Shown here in pieces: positions 32,768 to 41,661 of a stretch of DNA of 64,000 nt (position 1 is its first letter; the number at the start of each line of letters is the position of its first letter). This stretch comes from Kribbella aluminosa (GTDB lineage Bacteria; Actinomycetota; Actinomycetes; Propionibacteriales; Kribbellaceae). The stretch covers positions 372,001 through 436,000 of the forward strand of contig NZ_JAGINT010000002.1 in assembly GCF_017876295.1 (NCBI RefSeq), written 5' to 3'. The position numbers were made by a program, and so were the translations under genes. The notes under the pieces were generated by a model that saw nothing but the letters and a program-made list of their open reading frames with translations, did not search any database and was not told the DNA's origin.

Positions 32768-33787
32768 TCAGCGCGGCTTCAGGCCCCAGGCGTTGGCGAG
32801 CAGCTCGAACGAGTGCCGGCGTTCGGCCGGGTTGTGGATGTTCGTGGTGATGATGAGTTCGTCGGCGCCGGCGGTGTTGGCCCGGCGGCGCAGGTCGGCG
32901 GCGACCTGGTCCGGCGTACCGACTGAGACCAGACTCGCCCACTCCTCGACAGCGGCCTCTTCTGCGTCGGACCACGGGTAGGCCTCCGCCTCCTCCGGGG
33001 ACGGAAGCGGGCCCGGACGGCCGGAGCGGAGCCGGAGCATGGAGAGCGCGTTCGCGCGGGCGAGCTGAGCGGCGCGCTCCTCGGTCTCGGCGACGATCGC
33101 GGCCAGCGCGAGGATCGCCTGCGGTTCGCCGTCGTGCTCGAAGCGCCGGTAGTTCGTCTTGTACGCCGAGATCACGCCGGCCGGGTCGAGCGTCCCGAAG
33201 TGCCCGGCGTACGCGAACCCGGTGCCGAGCGCGGCAGCCGCTTGACCGCCGTACGTGCTGGAGCCGAGGATCCAGATCGGCGGCAGCGGTACGTCGGACG
33301 GTTGCGCGGTGATCGGCTCGAACGGGTGTCCCGCGGGGAAGCCGTCGACGTACGCGCGGAGTTCGGCGTACTGCTCGGTGAAGTCGTCCGCGCCGAGCGC
33401 CTCCCGGCTGCGGCGCAATGCGAGCGCGGTGCGCTGGTCGGTGCCGGGGGCGCGGCCGAGGCCGAGGTCGATGCGGTCCGGGTAGAGGCCGCCGAGCACC
33501 CGGAACGTCTCGGCGACCTTCAGCGGGGAGTGGTTCGGCAGCATGATCCCGCCGGAGCCCACGCGGATCGTCGAGGTGGCCGCGGCGACCGCCGCGATCA
33601 TCACCTCGGGCGTCGAGCTCGCCACGCTGGGGATGTTGTGATGCTCCGCGAGCCAGAACCGGTGATACCCCGCCGCCTCGGCGGTGCGGGCGAGCTCGAG
33701 CGTCTCGTGCAATGCCTCCGACGGCCGCGTGCCCGTCGGCACAGGGGAGAGGTCGAGCACGGACAGGGGCATCGCTTCGGCGCTCAC
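32768..33787 (-). CDS. LLM-class flavin-dependent oxidoreductase (luciferase-like)
   Basis: 339 residues of the MsnO8-like luciferase family: LSVLDLSPVPTG at the start, YHRFWLAEHHNIPSVASSTPEV, RVGSGGIMLPNHSPLKVAE and RIDLGLGRAPGTD are diagnostic. Such proteins bind FMN or F420. The next gene upstream on the same strand is an NADPH-dependent FMN reductase, which could supply reduced flavin, although a hairpin region separates them. The 79 bases to the Lrp gene hold no feature I recognise. Confidence 0.88.
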   Translation of the reverse strand: MSAEAMPLSVLDLSPVPTGTRPSEALHETLELARTAEAAGYHRFWLAEHHNIPSVASSTPEVMIAAVAAATSTIRVGSGGIMLPNHSPLKVAETFRVLGGLYPDRIDLGLGRAPGTDQRTALALRRSREALGADDFTEQYAELRAYVDGFPAGHPFEPITAQPSDVPLPPIWILGSSTYGGQAAAALGTGFAYAGHFGTLDPAGVISAYKTNYRRFEHDGEPQAILALAAIVAETEERAAQLARANALSMLRLRSGRPGPLPSPEEAEAYPWSDAEEAAVEEWASLVSVGTPDQVAADLRRRANTAGADELIITTNIHNPAERRHSFELLANAWGLKPR

Positions 33788-33830
33788 GACTGAGTGTCAA
33801 CGCGCGGGGGCCGGGAGGTATTCCGGATCT

Positions 33831-33955
33831 CCAGGCCATCACAATCGGCCGGTCGTGGGCCGGCTGAGCGTGGCGCGGTCGGGCGGGCCGCGATTGTGAT
33901 GGCCTGGCGGTCCGGGGCACGGCGGTCGGGCAGGCCCGCGATGGTGATGGGCTGG
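33831..33955. repeat. three copies of a 17-bp repeat, one inverted
   Basis: CCAGGCCATCACAATCG (33831-33847) is the exact inverse complement of 33891-33907. A further copy of the latter with two mismatches (CGATGGTGATGGGCTGG) follows at 33939-33955. The first two can form a 17-bp stem with a GC-rich loop. The block fills the gap between the FMN reductase stop and the luciferase-like start. It may be a terminator, a regulatory RNA or a remnant of a repeat family. Confidence 0.6.
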
Positions 33956-33960
33956 CCGCG

Positions 33961-34485
33961 CTACCCGGGGTACGGCGTGCTCGCCCGGGCGTCGCGGAGC
34001 GAGCGCGCCCACCAGGCGAGCTGCCGGAGCAGCGCCGCGGCAGCGGTCGAGGTGGTCGGGTCGACCGGTTCGCCGTCCTCGAAGTCCTCCTCGCGGAAGC
34101 CGAGGCTGTCGCGGATCGTCACCGCGTGCAGCTCACCGAAGACCAGCCGCAGCTGCTCCGCCGCCCGCAGCCCGCCGGACCGCCCGCCGTACACCACGAA
34201 CCCGACCGGCTTCGCGTACCAGGGCCGCCGTACCGCGTCGATCGCCGTCTTCACATCACCCGGGTACGCGTGGTTGTACTCCGCCGTGACGATCATCACC
34301 GCATCCGCGTCCTCGACCCGCCCCGGCAACTCCTCCAGCGGCGTCCGGCTGAGATCGATCAGCTCGAGCTTGAACTCGTCCGCCCGCTCGATCTCTCCCA
34401 CAAACCACCCAGTCACCGCAGTCCCGAACCGCCCCGCCTCCACATTGCGCGTCAGCACGAGGAGCCGGAGCGGATGAACTGTCAC
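33961..34485 (-). CDS. NADPH-dependent FMN reductase family protein
   Basis: 174 residues with a flavodoxin-like fold: VLTRNVEAGRFGTAVTGWF (phosphate loop), DAVMIVTAEYNHAYPGDVKTAID (the GxxPxxLK-like region) and VGFVVYGGRSGGLRAAEQLR. It reduces FMN or quinones with NADPH. GTG start without a ribosome site; the promoter contains a SoxR-box-like dyad ending 16 bases upstream, so the mRNA is nearly leaderless. Redox-stress induction is inferred from that site. Confidence 0.85.
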   Translation of the reverse strand: MTVHPLRLLVLTRNVEAGRFGTAVTGWFVGEIERADEFKLELIDLSRTPLEELPGRVEDADAVMIVTAEYNHAYPGDVKTAIDAVRRPWYAKPVGFVVYGGRSGGLRAAEQLRLVFGELHAVTIRDSLGFREEDFEDGEPVDPTTSTAAAALLRQLAWWARSLRDARASTPYPG

Positions 34486-34500
34486 CCGAAAGACGCTAAT

Positions 34501-34520
34501 ACCTCAACAAGCCTTGAGGT
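34501..34520 (-). promoter_or_regulatory. SoxR-box-like dyad upstream of FMN reductase
   Basis: ACCTCAACAAGCCTTGAGGT has 7-bp perfect arms with a 6-base spacer. The outer CCTCAA and TTGAGG match the SoxR operator exactly as known from E. coli soxS and Streptomyces targets. On the minus strand TTGACC lies at its left edge and TATTAG just after it, consistent with MerR-family placement between promoter elements. Confidence 0.68.
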
Positions 34521-34529
34521 CAAACCGTC

Positions 34530-35630
34530 TCACTCGGCGGTTCCCCGGGCGCGGGCCGGCGGGGTGGTGGTGTGGAGGTTGGTTTGGGCGGCGTTCATGA
34601 GGGGAGTTCGGTCGTCGAGGACGCCTACGGTCTGCCAGGACTTGGTGACTGCGGCCAGCTGGGTGGAGGTGTCGCCGAAGAGGGTTCTGGTGGTGGCTTG
34701 GGTGGCTTCGGCGAAGTCCTTGAAGGTGGCGGCGGAGGCGAGATTGCCGCCGGTCAGGGTGCTGTACCAGATCTTGCCGGCGTCGTCGTACGCGTTGCCG
34801 CCGATCGCGGCGGCGACCAGGTAGAACGCGTGGTTCGGGATGCCGGAGTTGATGTGTACGCCGCCGTTGTCGTCCTGGGTGTCGACGTACCCGGACATCT
34901 CGGCGGGCTGCGGGTCCTTACCCAGGCGGGGATCGTCGTACGCCGTCCCGGGAGCCTTCATCGACCGCAGTGCGAGGCCTTGGACGCCGGGCAGGAACAG
35001 CCCCGCGCCGATCAGCCAGTCGGCGTCGGCCGCGCTCTGGTGGTTCGCGTACTGCTTCGCGAGCGAGCCGAACACGTCGGAGATGCTCTCGTTCAGCGCG
35101 CCGGACTGGCCCTGGTAGTCGAGGTTCGCGGTGTACTGCGTGACGCCGTGGGTCAGCTCGTGACCGGTGACGTCGATCGACGACGTGAAGTTGCCGAAGA
35201 TCACGCCGTCCCCGTCGCCGAACACCATCTGCGAGCCGTCCCAGAACGCGTTCGCGTACCCGCGGTCGTAGTGCACGGTCGAGACCAGCAGCAGGCCGTT
35301 CCCGTCGATCGAGTCCCGCCCGAAGCACTCCTTGTACAGCGTCCAGGTCGCGCCGGTGCCGTCGTACGCCTGGTTGACCGGCTGGTCCTGGACAGGGTCC
35401 TGCCCCTCGGAGCGAACCAGTGTGCCGGGCAGGTCCGTGCCGTTCTGGGCGTCGTACACCTTGCGCTGCCGACCGCCCGTCGCAGTCGCGGTCTCACGGC
35501 CCGCCGCGGGCCGGGTTCGCAGTACGGCGTCGTGCTGCAAGGACTGCCGGATCCGGGCACGGACGCTGGGGTCACCCGCGGACCGCTCGAGTTGCTCGAG
35601 CAGGTACGGCGGGACGATCGAGTGAATCAC
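34530..35630 (-). CDS. M4-family metalloprotease, protealysin-like
   Basis: 366 residues. The short N-terminal propeptide begins IHSIVPPYLLEQLERS, the protealysin-type precursor motif. The catalytic domain has HELTHG (His157, His161), NESISDVFG (zinc ligand Glu181) and the late GGVHINSGIPNHAFYL with the transition-state His. There is no signal peptide, as in protealysins, which are thought to act inside the cell or leave by other routes. GTG start; no strong ribosome site. Confidence 0.9.
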   Translation of the reverse strand: MIHSIVPPYLLEQLERSAGDPSVRARIRQSLQHDAVLRTRPAAGRETATATGGRQRKVYDAQNGTDLPGTLVRSEGQDPVQDQPVNQAYDGTGATWTLYKECFGRDSIDGNGLLLVSTVHYDRGYANAFWDGSQMVFGDGDGVIFGNFTSSIDVTGHELTHGVTQYTANLDYQGQSGALNESISDVFGSLAKQYANHQSAADADWLIGAGLFLPGVQGLALRSMKAPGTAYDDPRLGKDPQPAEMSGYVDTQDDNGGVHINSGIPNHAFYLVAAAIGGNAYDDAGKIWYSTLTGGNLASAATFKDFAEATQATTRTLFGDTSTQLAAVTKSWQTVGVLDDRTPLMNAAQTNLHTTTPPARARGTAE

Positions 35631-35746
35631 GACTACAGGAAAACCCTGTCAGCGGATAAACTCAAGCATTTGTGGCTGCCGCGAAGCGAGTTTTGGAAAT
35701 GCGGCCCGAAAACCATCGGCTCGCATTTTAACACAAGGGGTTGCAA

Positions 35747-37987
35747 TTGCCGAATCCTGTCGAGTCTGAACAGGACCACCTGACAACGTTCTATGCCGCG
35801 CTCGACGCCGAGCGCGAGCGTACCGACGCACGCACCGACGACGAGGAACTGGTGCACACCAGCAACGCCCAGGCACTGCACCAGCGGGACGGGCGGATCC
35901 GGGACCTCAAGCTCCGCCAGGCCCGGCTGAACGCCGCCGAGGAGGGGCTGTACTTCGGTCGCCTGGACACGGCCGACGGCGAGGTGCTGCACCTCGGCCG
36001 GATCGGGCTGCACGACGACGAGTACGAACCGCTGCTCGTCGACTGGCGGGCTCCCGCGGCGCGGCCGTTCTACATCGCGACCGCGGTGGCGAACCACGGT
36101 GTCGTCCGCCGCCGGCACGTACAGACCCGGTTGCGCCGGGTGCTCGACGTCCAGGACGAGCAGCTCAACCTCGGCCGGGAGGCCGCCGACCCGTCGAAAC
36201 CCGGGACCGGAGTGATCGGCGAAGCGGTGCTGATGAAGGCGCTGGAGGCCCGCCGGACCGGCCGGATGGAGTCGATTGTGCAGACGATCCAGGCCGACCA
36301 GGACCGGATCATCCGCTCCGAGCTGCCTGGAATCCTGGTCGTCCAGGGCGGTCCGGGGACCGGTAAGACGGCGATCGCCCTGCACCGTGCGGCATTTCTG
36401 CTGTACACGTACCGCGAGCAACTGGAAAAGCGTGGAATTCTCGTCGTCGGCCCGAATGCGGCGTTCCTGCGGTTCATCGGCCAGGTGCTGCCGTCACTCG
36501 GTGAGGACGGCGTCCGGCTGGTCACGATCGCCGAGCTGTACCCGGGGATCGACGCCACCCGCCCGGAGTCGGCGGAGAGCGCCGAGGTGAAGGGGCGGAC
36601 GGTGCTGGCCGACGTGATAGCGCAGGCGGTCGCCGACCGGCAGTGGCTCCCGGACCGCCCGGTGCACGTGACCGTCGAGCGCACCGAGCTGACCCTCGAC
36701 CCGGAGGTCGTTGGTGCCACCCACGCCAGGGTCCGGAACCGCAACCTCACCCACAATCAGGCGCGCCCGTTCGTCCTGAACGAGATCACCGACCACCTGA
36801 CGAACCAGTACGCCGAGCTGATCGGCACCGACCCGCTCGACGGTGAGCAACTGCTCGACGAGTACGACCTGGCCGACCTGCGCAACGAGGTGCTCGCGGA
36901 GCCCGCAGTACAGGCCCTGCTCGAGCAACTCTGGCCGCTGCTCAGTCCACAGAAGCTTCTGGAGGAGCTGTACGGCGACGAGGACCGGCTGGCGGCCGCC
37001 GCGCCGCAGTTGTCCGCGCTGGATCGCGAGCACCTCCTGCGGTACGGCGCCGACTGGAGCCCGGCCGACGTACCACTGCTCGACGAGGCCGCGGAGCTGC
37101 TCGGCGACGACGGATCCGAGGCGGCGCGGGAGCGGGCCGCCCGGGCGCGCGCGATCGCTTATGCACAAGGGGCTCTGGACGTACTCTCCGGGTCCGGGTC
37201 GACGGACTTCGACGAGGACGACGAGGCCGAGATCCTGACCGCGAAGGACATCCTGGATGCCGAGGCGTTCGCCGAGCGGTACGAGGCCGACGACGACCGG
37301 ACGCTGGCCGACCGGGCCGCCGCGGACCGCCGATGGACGTACGGGCATGTGATCGTCGACGAGGCGCAGGAGCTGTCGCCGATGGCGTGGCGGGCGATCG
37401 CCAGGCGCTGCCCACTGCGGTCGATGACGGTGGTCGGTGACGTGGCACAGACGAGTTCGGTCGGCGGCGGTACGTCGTGGTCGAGCGCGCTCGGCGAGAC
37501 GTTCGGCGACCGGTGGCGGCTGGCCGAGCTGACGTTGAACTACCGCACCCCGGCCGAGGCGATGGAGCTGGCGAACGCCGTACTGCGCGCGGTCGACCCG
37601 TCCGCGAAGGCTCCGCGGTCGGTCCGGTCGACGGGCGTGCGGCCGTGGCAGCTCGACGTACCGGCGGCCGAGCAGGCGCTGTACGTCGACAAGATGGCGG
37701 CCGAGGAGACGGCGCACGGCGAGGTCGGGGTGATCACGTCCCGCCGCCGGCTCGAGCTGATCCAGGAGGCGGTCGACGGGCTGAGCGGCGTCACGGTCCT
37801 GACCGCCCGCGAGGCGAAGGGCCTCGAGTTCGACTCGGTGCTGGTCGTCGACCCGGACGGCATCGTGATCGAGTCACCCCGCGGCCTGCGCGACCTGTAC
37901 GTCGCCCTCACCCGCTGCACCCAACGCCTCGGCGTCATCGGCGAACTCCCCGACGTACTGCAGGAATCAGCTGCCTGGGATCAGTGA
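35747..37987 (+). CDS. helD: HelD-type RNA polymerase recycling ATPase (UvrD-like)
   Basis: About 746 residues. The N-terminal coiled coil (residues 10-70) precedes Walker A GGPGTGKTAIALHRAAFLLYT (about 203-223), Walker B IVDEAQELSPMAW, motif III VVGDVAQTSS, LNYRTPAEAM, TAREAKGLEFDSVLVVDP and VALTRCTQRL. This matches HelD, which pulls RNA polymerase off nucleic acid; actinobacterial members can confer rifamycin tolerance. I prefer the TTG at 35747 (GGGG six bases upstream) over the TTG at 35741. In the leader, AAATGCG (35697-35703) and CGCATTT (35722-35728) form a dyad. I did not find a clear rifamycin-associated element. Confidence 0.88.
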   Translation: MPNPVESEQDHLTTFYAALDAERERTDARTDDEELVHTSNAQALHQRDGRIRDLKLRQARLNAAEEGLYFGRLDTADGEVLHLGRIGLHDDEYEPLLVDWRAPAARPFYIATAVANHGVVRRRHVQTRLRRVLDVQDEQLNLGREAADPSKPGTGVIGEAVLMKALEARRTGRMESIVQTIQADQDRIIRSELPGILVVQGGPGTGKTAIALHRAAFLLYTYREQLEKRGILVVGPNAAFLRFIGQVLPSLGEDGVRLVTIAELYPGIDATRPESAESAEVKGRTVLADVIAQAVADRQWLPDRPVHVTVERTELTLDPEVVGATHARVRNRNLTHNQARPFVLNEITDHLTNQYAELIGTDPLDGEQLLDEYDLADLRNEVLAEPAVQALLEQLWPLLSPQKLLEELYGDEDRLAAAAPQLSALDREHLLRYGADWSPADVPLLDEAAELLGDDGSEAARERAARARAIAYAQGALDVLSGSGSTDFDEDDEAEILTAKDILDAEAFAERYEADDDRTLADRAAADRRWTYGHVIVDEAQELSPMAWRAIARRCPLRSMTVVGDVAQTSSVGGGTSWSSALGETFGDRWRLAELTLNYRTPAEAMELANAVLRAVDPSAKAPRSVRSTGVRPWQLDVPAAEQALYVDKMAAEETAHGEVGVITSRRRLELIQEAVDGLSGVTVLTAREAKGLEFDSVLVVDPDGIVIESPRGLRDLYVALTRCTQRLGVIGELPDVLQESAAWDQ

Positions 37988-38553
37988 TCCGCGCAGCACT
38001 TCTGTTGGTGCTGGAGTTCGAAGGGGATCAGGACGTCGCCGGCGGCCGGCTGGACCTGGAGGACCAGCCGGCCGTCGCGACGGACCGGGCGGAGGAAGTC
38101 GAGGGTGTCGATCAAGGTGTCGTCCTCGACCGGCACGCCGCCGATGCCCTCCAGGTGATCGATGCCGCAGCGGGTCCGCAGCTCGGCCGCGGGCAGTACG
38201 CCGTGCGCCTGCTCGTGACCAGGCCAGCGCACCACGCGTCCGGTCGTACCGAGGGCCGCCTCGACCGCGGCCACGTACGCGCCGCGGACCAGCCGGCTCG
38301 GCCCGGCGAGCTCCGGCTCGGACGCGCCGGGCCGGGTGACCGCCAGCCCGACGTTGCGTTCGGCAACCATCGCGCGGATCGGGTCGGCGAGGTCGGCGGT
38401 GCTGGTCAACGAGACCGCGACGTGCGGCCGGTCGGCGCCCGACACCATGTGGGTGAGGGCGAGGACCGGCTGCTCGAGGCCGTCGATCAAGTCGTACAGC
38501 AGGTGGTCGGCCGCCGCCGTGTCCGCACTGTCGGCATCGATCGCGATGATCAC
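37981..38553 (-). CDS. conserved hypothetical protein downstream of PHP phosphoesterase
   Basis: 190 residues. IIAIDADSADTAAADHLLYDLIDGL and the later ELRTRCGIDHLEGIGGVPVEDD are visible, and the C-terminus ends HQQKCCADH, possibly metal-binding. Not recognised. GTG start 12 bases after the phosphoesterase stop, so the two form an operon. Its 3' end overlaps the convergent helD stop by seven bases. Confidence 0.65.
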   Translation of the reverse strand: MIIAIDADSADTAAADHLLYDLIDGLEQPVLALTHMVSGADRPHVAVSLTSTADLADPIRAMVAERNVGLAVTRPGASEPELAGPSRLVRGAYVAAVEAALGTTGRVVRWPGHEQAHGVLPAAELRTRCGIDHLEGIGGVPVEDDTLIDTLDFLRPVRRDGRLVLQVQPAAGDVLIPFELQHQQKCCADH

Positions 38554-38565
38554 AACGTTGTGTCC

Positions 38566-40320
38566 TTACTTGGGGAGCACCCAGATCGGGTTGGTGTAGA
38601 ACCACAGGTCGACCCACGGGTCCGCGTCGCCGACCACGTCCAGCTTGGGCCCGGCCGGGTCCACCGCCGCGCCGCGGTACCCCGGCTGGCTGCGGTTCCC
38701 GTCGGTACCACGGACCCGGACGTACTGCGCCTCGTCGGCGCGGCCGAGCGGGTAGATCAGTTCGAAGGTGCCGCGCTTGCCCGAGGTGTCCCACTGCTTG
38801 ACGACCTTGGTGTTCGGCGCGGTCATCGTGTCCTTGTCGGCGACCGGCCCGGTGACCGAGCCCTGGATCACGTCGACCCGGTTCAGCGCCGGGACGAAGT
38901 TCGACCAGTTCGGCATCGTCTGCGTGGTGATCCGGACGACCAGCTCGATCGCGCGGCCCTTCTTCACCAGCAGCGCGCCGCCGAGTGGTTCGCCGTACTT
39001 CTTGCCGACCTCGCGGACCTCGACCTCGACGCCCTTGACCAGTCCGCCGTGGTCGACCCAGACGCGGCCGTTGCGCAGGCCCTCCATCACCGCGAGGTAG
39101 TCGCGACGGTCGGCGCCGACGTGCGTACGGCTGTAGTAGCCCGGCCAGAAGTCACCGGCGGTGGTGTTGATCGCGTTGCCGTAGACCGGGTCCATGTACC
39201 GGCCGTCGCGGTCGAACTGCGCCTGGCTGGAGCCGTCGGGGCGGCGGGCGGTCTCGTTCCAGTTGACGTGCGAGTCGGAGTTCGCGGAGATCCACCACGG
39301 CTTGCCCTCGGCGAGCAGGCTGTCCCAGAGCCCGCCGACGGTCGCGGTCATCCAGTCGAAGCCGCCCCAGGTGCGGTAGCTCTCGGCCGGGTAGCCGGGG
39401 AACGAGTTCGCGTTCGGCGAGTTGCCGTAGTACCCGCGGGCGCTGCCGCCGCCGAGCGGGGTGGGCAGGCCGGCCGCCTGGTGCCCGGGTGCGCCCTCGA
39501 AGCCGACCGCGATCCGCGGGTCGGCGTCGCGCCAGTTGCGGATCTCGTGCGGGCTGTCGATACCGTTCCGGGCCGGGTGGTTGGCGAGGAACAGCGCGTC
39601 CGCGACCCGGCGCTTGTCGACCTGCTGGCCGAGCCACTGGATGCCGGACACCGCAAGCGCCTCGTTGGCGGGCGAGTTCGAGCTCGCGTTCTTCACGCTG
39701 CCGTCGTAGCTGTTCTCGAACTGCTTCAGTACGTCGACCTCACGGTTGCCCGGCGCGACGAAGACCGTGCCGTGCTCGGCGGCCGGGATGTTCCACTCCA
39801 GGCCCTGGAAGATCAGCGTGTCGCGCAGCTCGGCACGGGCCGCCTTGATCTGCGGGTTGACCAGGTCGACGCCGATCCGCGCGTGCGTCGCCCCGCCGTG
39901 GTCGGTGATCACCAGCCAGTCCAGGCCGTACGCCGTGGCGTGCCGGGCCTGGTCGATGACGCGGTACATGCCGTCCGAGCTGAGCTGGGTGTGGATGTGG
40001 TGGTCGCCGGCCAGCCAGACCTTGGGGTGGTTGCCCTGCTGGAACACCCACCCGTCCTTCGGCGCGGCCGCCGCCGCGAACTGCGCACCGGTCACCGCGA
40101 GCGCCGCAGTACCACCGAGAATGCCGGCCGATCGCAGCAGTCCGCGACGGGTCACCTCGGTCGGGGACAGGTCGCTGTCCGGCACGGAGGTGTCCAGCGC
40201 GGCCAGGGTCGCCTGGTCCAGCTCGGTGTTCGGGTGGTGGTGGTCGTGCCCATGGCCGTGGTCGTGGCTGTGGCCGTGATCGTGGTCATGACTGTGCGGG
40301 TGGTCGTGCGAGTGCCCCAT
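38566..40320 (-). CDS. Tat-exported PHP/CehA-like metallophosphoesterase with His-rich leader
   Basis: 584 residues. Residues 3-29 contain 15 His, mostly alternating with Ser, Asp and Gly. A Tat signal follows, TRRGLLRSAGILGGTAALAV (Arg58-Arg59), then the PHP-type domain: GDHHIHTQLSSDGMYRVIDQ, WLVITDHGGATHARIG, LFLANHPARNGI, ISANSDSHVNW and a C-terminal beta-rich domain. CehA/McbA-like PHP hydrolases cleave phosphate or carbamate esters. A metal-binding leader ahead of the Tat motif is unusual. AGAGGA lies six bases before the ATG. Confidence 0.85.
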   Translation of the reverse strand: MGHSHDHPHSHDHDHGHSHDHGHGHDHHHPNTELDQATLAALDTSVPDSDLSPTEVTRRGLLRSAGILGGTAALAVTGAQFAAAAAPKDGWVFQQGNHPKVWLAGDHHIHTQLSSDGMYRVIDQARHATAYGLDWLVITDHGGATHARIGVDLVNPQIKAARAELRDTLIFQGLEWNIPAAEHGTVFVAPGNREVDVLKQFENSYDGSVKNASSNSPANEALAVSGIQWLGQQVDKRRVADALFLANHPARNGIDSPHEIRNWRDADPRIAVGFEGAPGHQAAGLPTPLGGGSARGYYGNSPNANSFPGYPAESYRTWGGFDWMTATVGGLWDSLLAEGKPWWISANSDSHVNWNETARRPDGSSQAQFDRDGRYMDPVYGNAINTTAGDFWPGYYSRTHVGADRRDYLAVMEGLRNGRVWVDHGGLVKGVEVEVREVGKKYGEPLGGALLVKKGRAIELVVRITTQTMPNWSNFVPALNRVDVIQGSVTGPVADKDTMTAPNTKVVKQWDTSGKRGTFELIYPLGRADEAQYVRVRGTDGNRSQPGYRGAAVDPAGPKLDVVGDADPWVDLWFYTNPIWVLPK

Positions 40321-40460
40321 CGGGTTTCCTCTCATGGCGGAATCGGCGGGATCATCGCCGTTTTCCATGACCACGAGATGTGCGCCGGGTGAACCGAGCG
40401 GGTCATGTCGAGAGTTGGGCGGCCGCTCCGACGTACCGAGGGTCAGCGCCAACGGAAGGA

Positions 40461-40823
40461 ATGAGCGTGATTCTGAACAGCATGTTGCTCGGGAGCGTGG
40501 ACCCCGAGCGGTTGCAGGCGTGGTACCGGGACGGGTTCCGGGCGGAGGTCGACGGGTACGGGAACCTGGACCTCGGCGGCTTCGGGCTGGTGATCGAGCA
40601 GCGCGACGATGTCGCGGCCAAGAACCCGGAGCCCGGGCGGCACATCGTGAACTTCGCGGTCGACGACATCGAGGCGGCGGCCGCGCACCTGCGGACCCTG
40701 GACGTCGAGTGGCTGGTGCACCCGGAGGACCGCGGGCTCGGCTGGTTCGCGACCGTGATCGACCCGGACGGGAATTACGTCCAGCTGATCCAGCTGAAAC
40801 CCGAGTACTACATGAAGAAATGA
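40461..40823 (+). CDS. VOC-superfamily protein
   Basis: 120 residues: LLGSVDPERLQAWYRDGFR, HIVNFAVDDIEAAAAHL and TVIDPDGNYVQLIQL are the usual VOC strands. The ATG at 40461 touches GGAAGGA; a GTG two codons later has better spacing. Likely a small dioxygenase- or glyoxalase-fold protein; ligand unknown. Confidence 0.78.
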   Translation: MSVILNSMLLGSVDPERLQAWYRDGFRAEVDGYGNLDLGGFGLVIEQRDDVAAKNPEPGRHIVNFAVDDIEAAAAHLRTLDVEWLVHPEDRGLGWFATVIDPDGNYVQLIQLKPEYYMKK

Positions 40824-40829
40824 AAAACA

Positions 40830-40860
40830 TTCGCACCGGACCTGGGGGATCCGGTGCGAA
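40830..40860. terminator. hairpin after the VOC gene
   Basis: TTCGCACCGGA (40830-40840) and TCCGGTGCGAA (40850-40860) form a perfect 11-bp stem seven bases after the VOC stop. The AAAAA at 40823-40827 gives a T-tract for the opposite direction, so it may work on both strands. Confidence 0.7.
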
Positions 40861-40894
40861 CGGGATTTGCTGTCAGGCGCATTTCACAGGGGAG

Positions 40895-40943
40895 AAAAAG
40901 GGCGGCAGGCGAGGGGCAGAACGCCCACACTTGCCTGCCGCCC
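40895..40943 (-). terminator. intrinsic terminator for the 76-residue gene
   Basis: On the minus strand GGGCGGCAGGC (40943-40933) and GCCTGCCGCCC (40910-40900) form a perfect 11-bp stem immediately followed by TTTTT (40899-40895). It lies about 100 bases beyond the stop at 41046. Confidence 0.8.
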
Positions 40944-41045
40944 GATACCGGCCCTTTGGTGGTCGAGGTGAGGCGCTCGACCTGGCGTCGTTCCGAGTGG
41001 GTTGTCTGGTGAGATACGGAACGCGAAAGGTACCGGAGACTCTTC

Positions 41046-41276
41046 TCAGCGGGGCGCTACGTCCCACATGCGCTCGCCGGGCAGGGGGTCGGGGAGCTTG
41101 TCGATCATCGGCATCGGGTCGTTCGTGACCCGAAGACCAGCGAACCGGCGGCTCATGGCGTCTGCATAACGCTCGGCCAATGCCGGCTCGGCGTTGTAGT
41201 CGGCGATGACGTGCTCACCGAACCAGACACGCACGCGTCGGCGCTGAACGGTCTGGGTGGCGGTGGCGGTTGTCAC
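41046..41276 (-). CDS. small conserved protein, 76 residues
   Basis: GTG start with AGGAGG four bases upstream and an intrinsic terminator downstream make it a real gene. The peptide has a central RVRVWFGEHVIADYNAEPALAERYADAM and ends GERMWDVAPR. It is basic at the start; no membrane segment or known domain was seen. Function unknown. Confidence 0.7.
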   Translation of the reverse strand: MTTATATQTVQRRRVRVWFGEHVIADYNAEPALAERYADAMSRRFAGLRVTNDPMPMIDKLPDPLPGERMWDVAPR

Positions 41277-41661
41277 TGGTCCTCCTGGCTGTTACTTCGA
41301 GGGGTGGTCGGCCTGGAAAACGCGGGCGAGCGCGGTGCCGGTGCGCCGTGTTGTGTTCACCGTCACGTCACTTCCAACGGAGTACGGAGAGCCGAGGTCA
41401 CGCTCGATTCCGGAAATTCTGGGCAATCGCCAAAACTTTTTCGGACCGCTCAGGACCCCATTGTTTCGTGCATATGTTCGATTACTGGAGCACCTCCGCG
41501 AACAGGCATCTCGCCACGGCAACGTCATGAGATTCACAGTGTTTCCTCAGGAAAGACACGCCGAAGCTGTCGGAACCGCTCCGTACGCTGGAGGCGTGAC
41601 CATCGAAGACGCTGGTATCAGGCCGCTGACGAACAGATCCGGAGCTGTCGAGGAGCCCGTC
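41277..41661. other. 385-base control region between divergent genes
   Basis: No convincing gene. The plus frame is open through here and contains an ATG at 41527, but codon quality is poor. The region includes AT-rich stretches (GGAAATTCTGGGCAATCGCC, AAAACTTTTTCGG, TTCGTGCATATGTTCGATTA) that probably hold promoters for one or both flanking genes. Confidence 0.4.

Noticed and set aside
37477..40392. 971-codon open frame on the plus strand
   Set aside because: It overlaps helD in another frame and is antisense to the phosphoesterase operon. The composition is typical of a shadow frame and no domain is recognisable.
40900..40943. Riboswitch upstream of the VOC or small gene
   Set aside because: The hairpin with its T-tract is oriented as a terminator for the minus-strand gene and lies downstream of both neighbouring coding regions.
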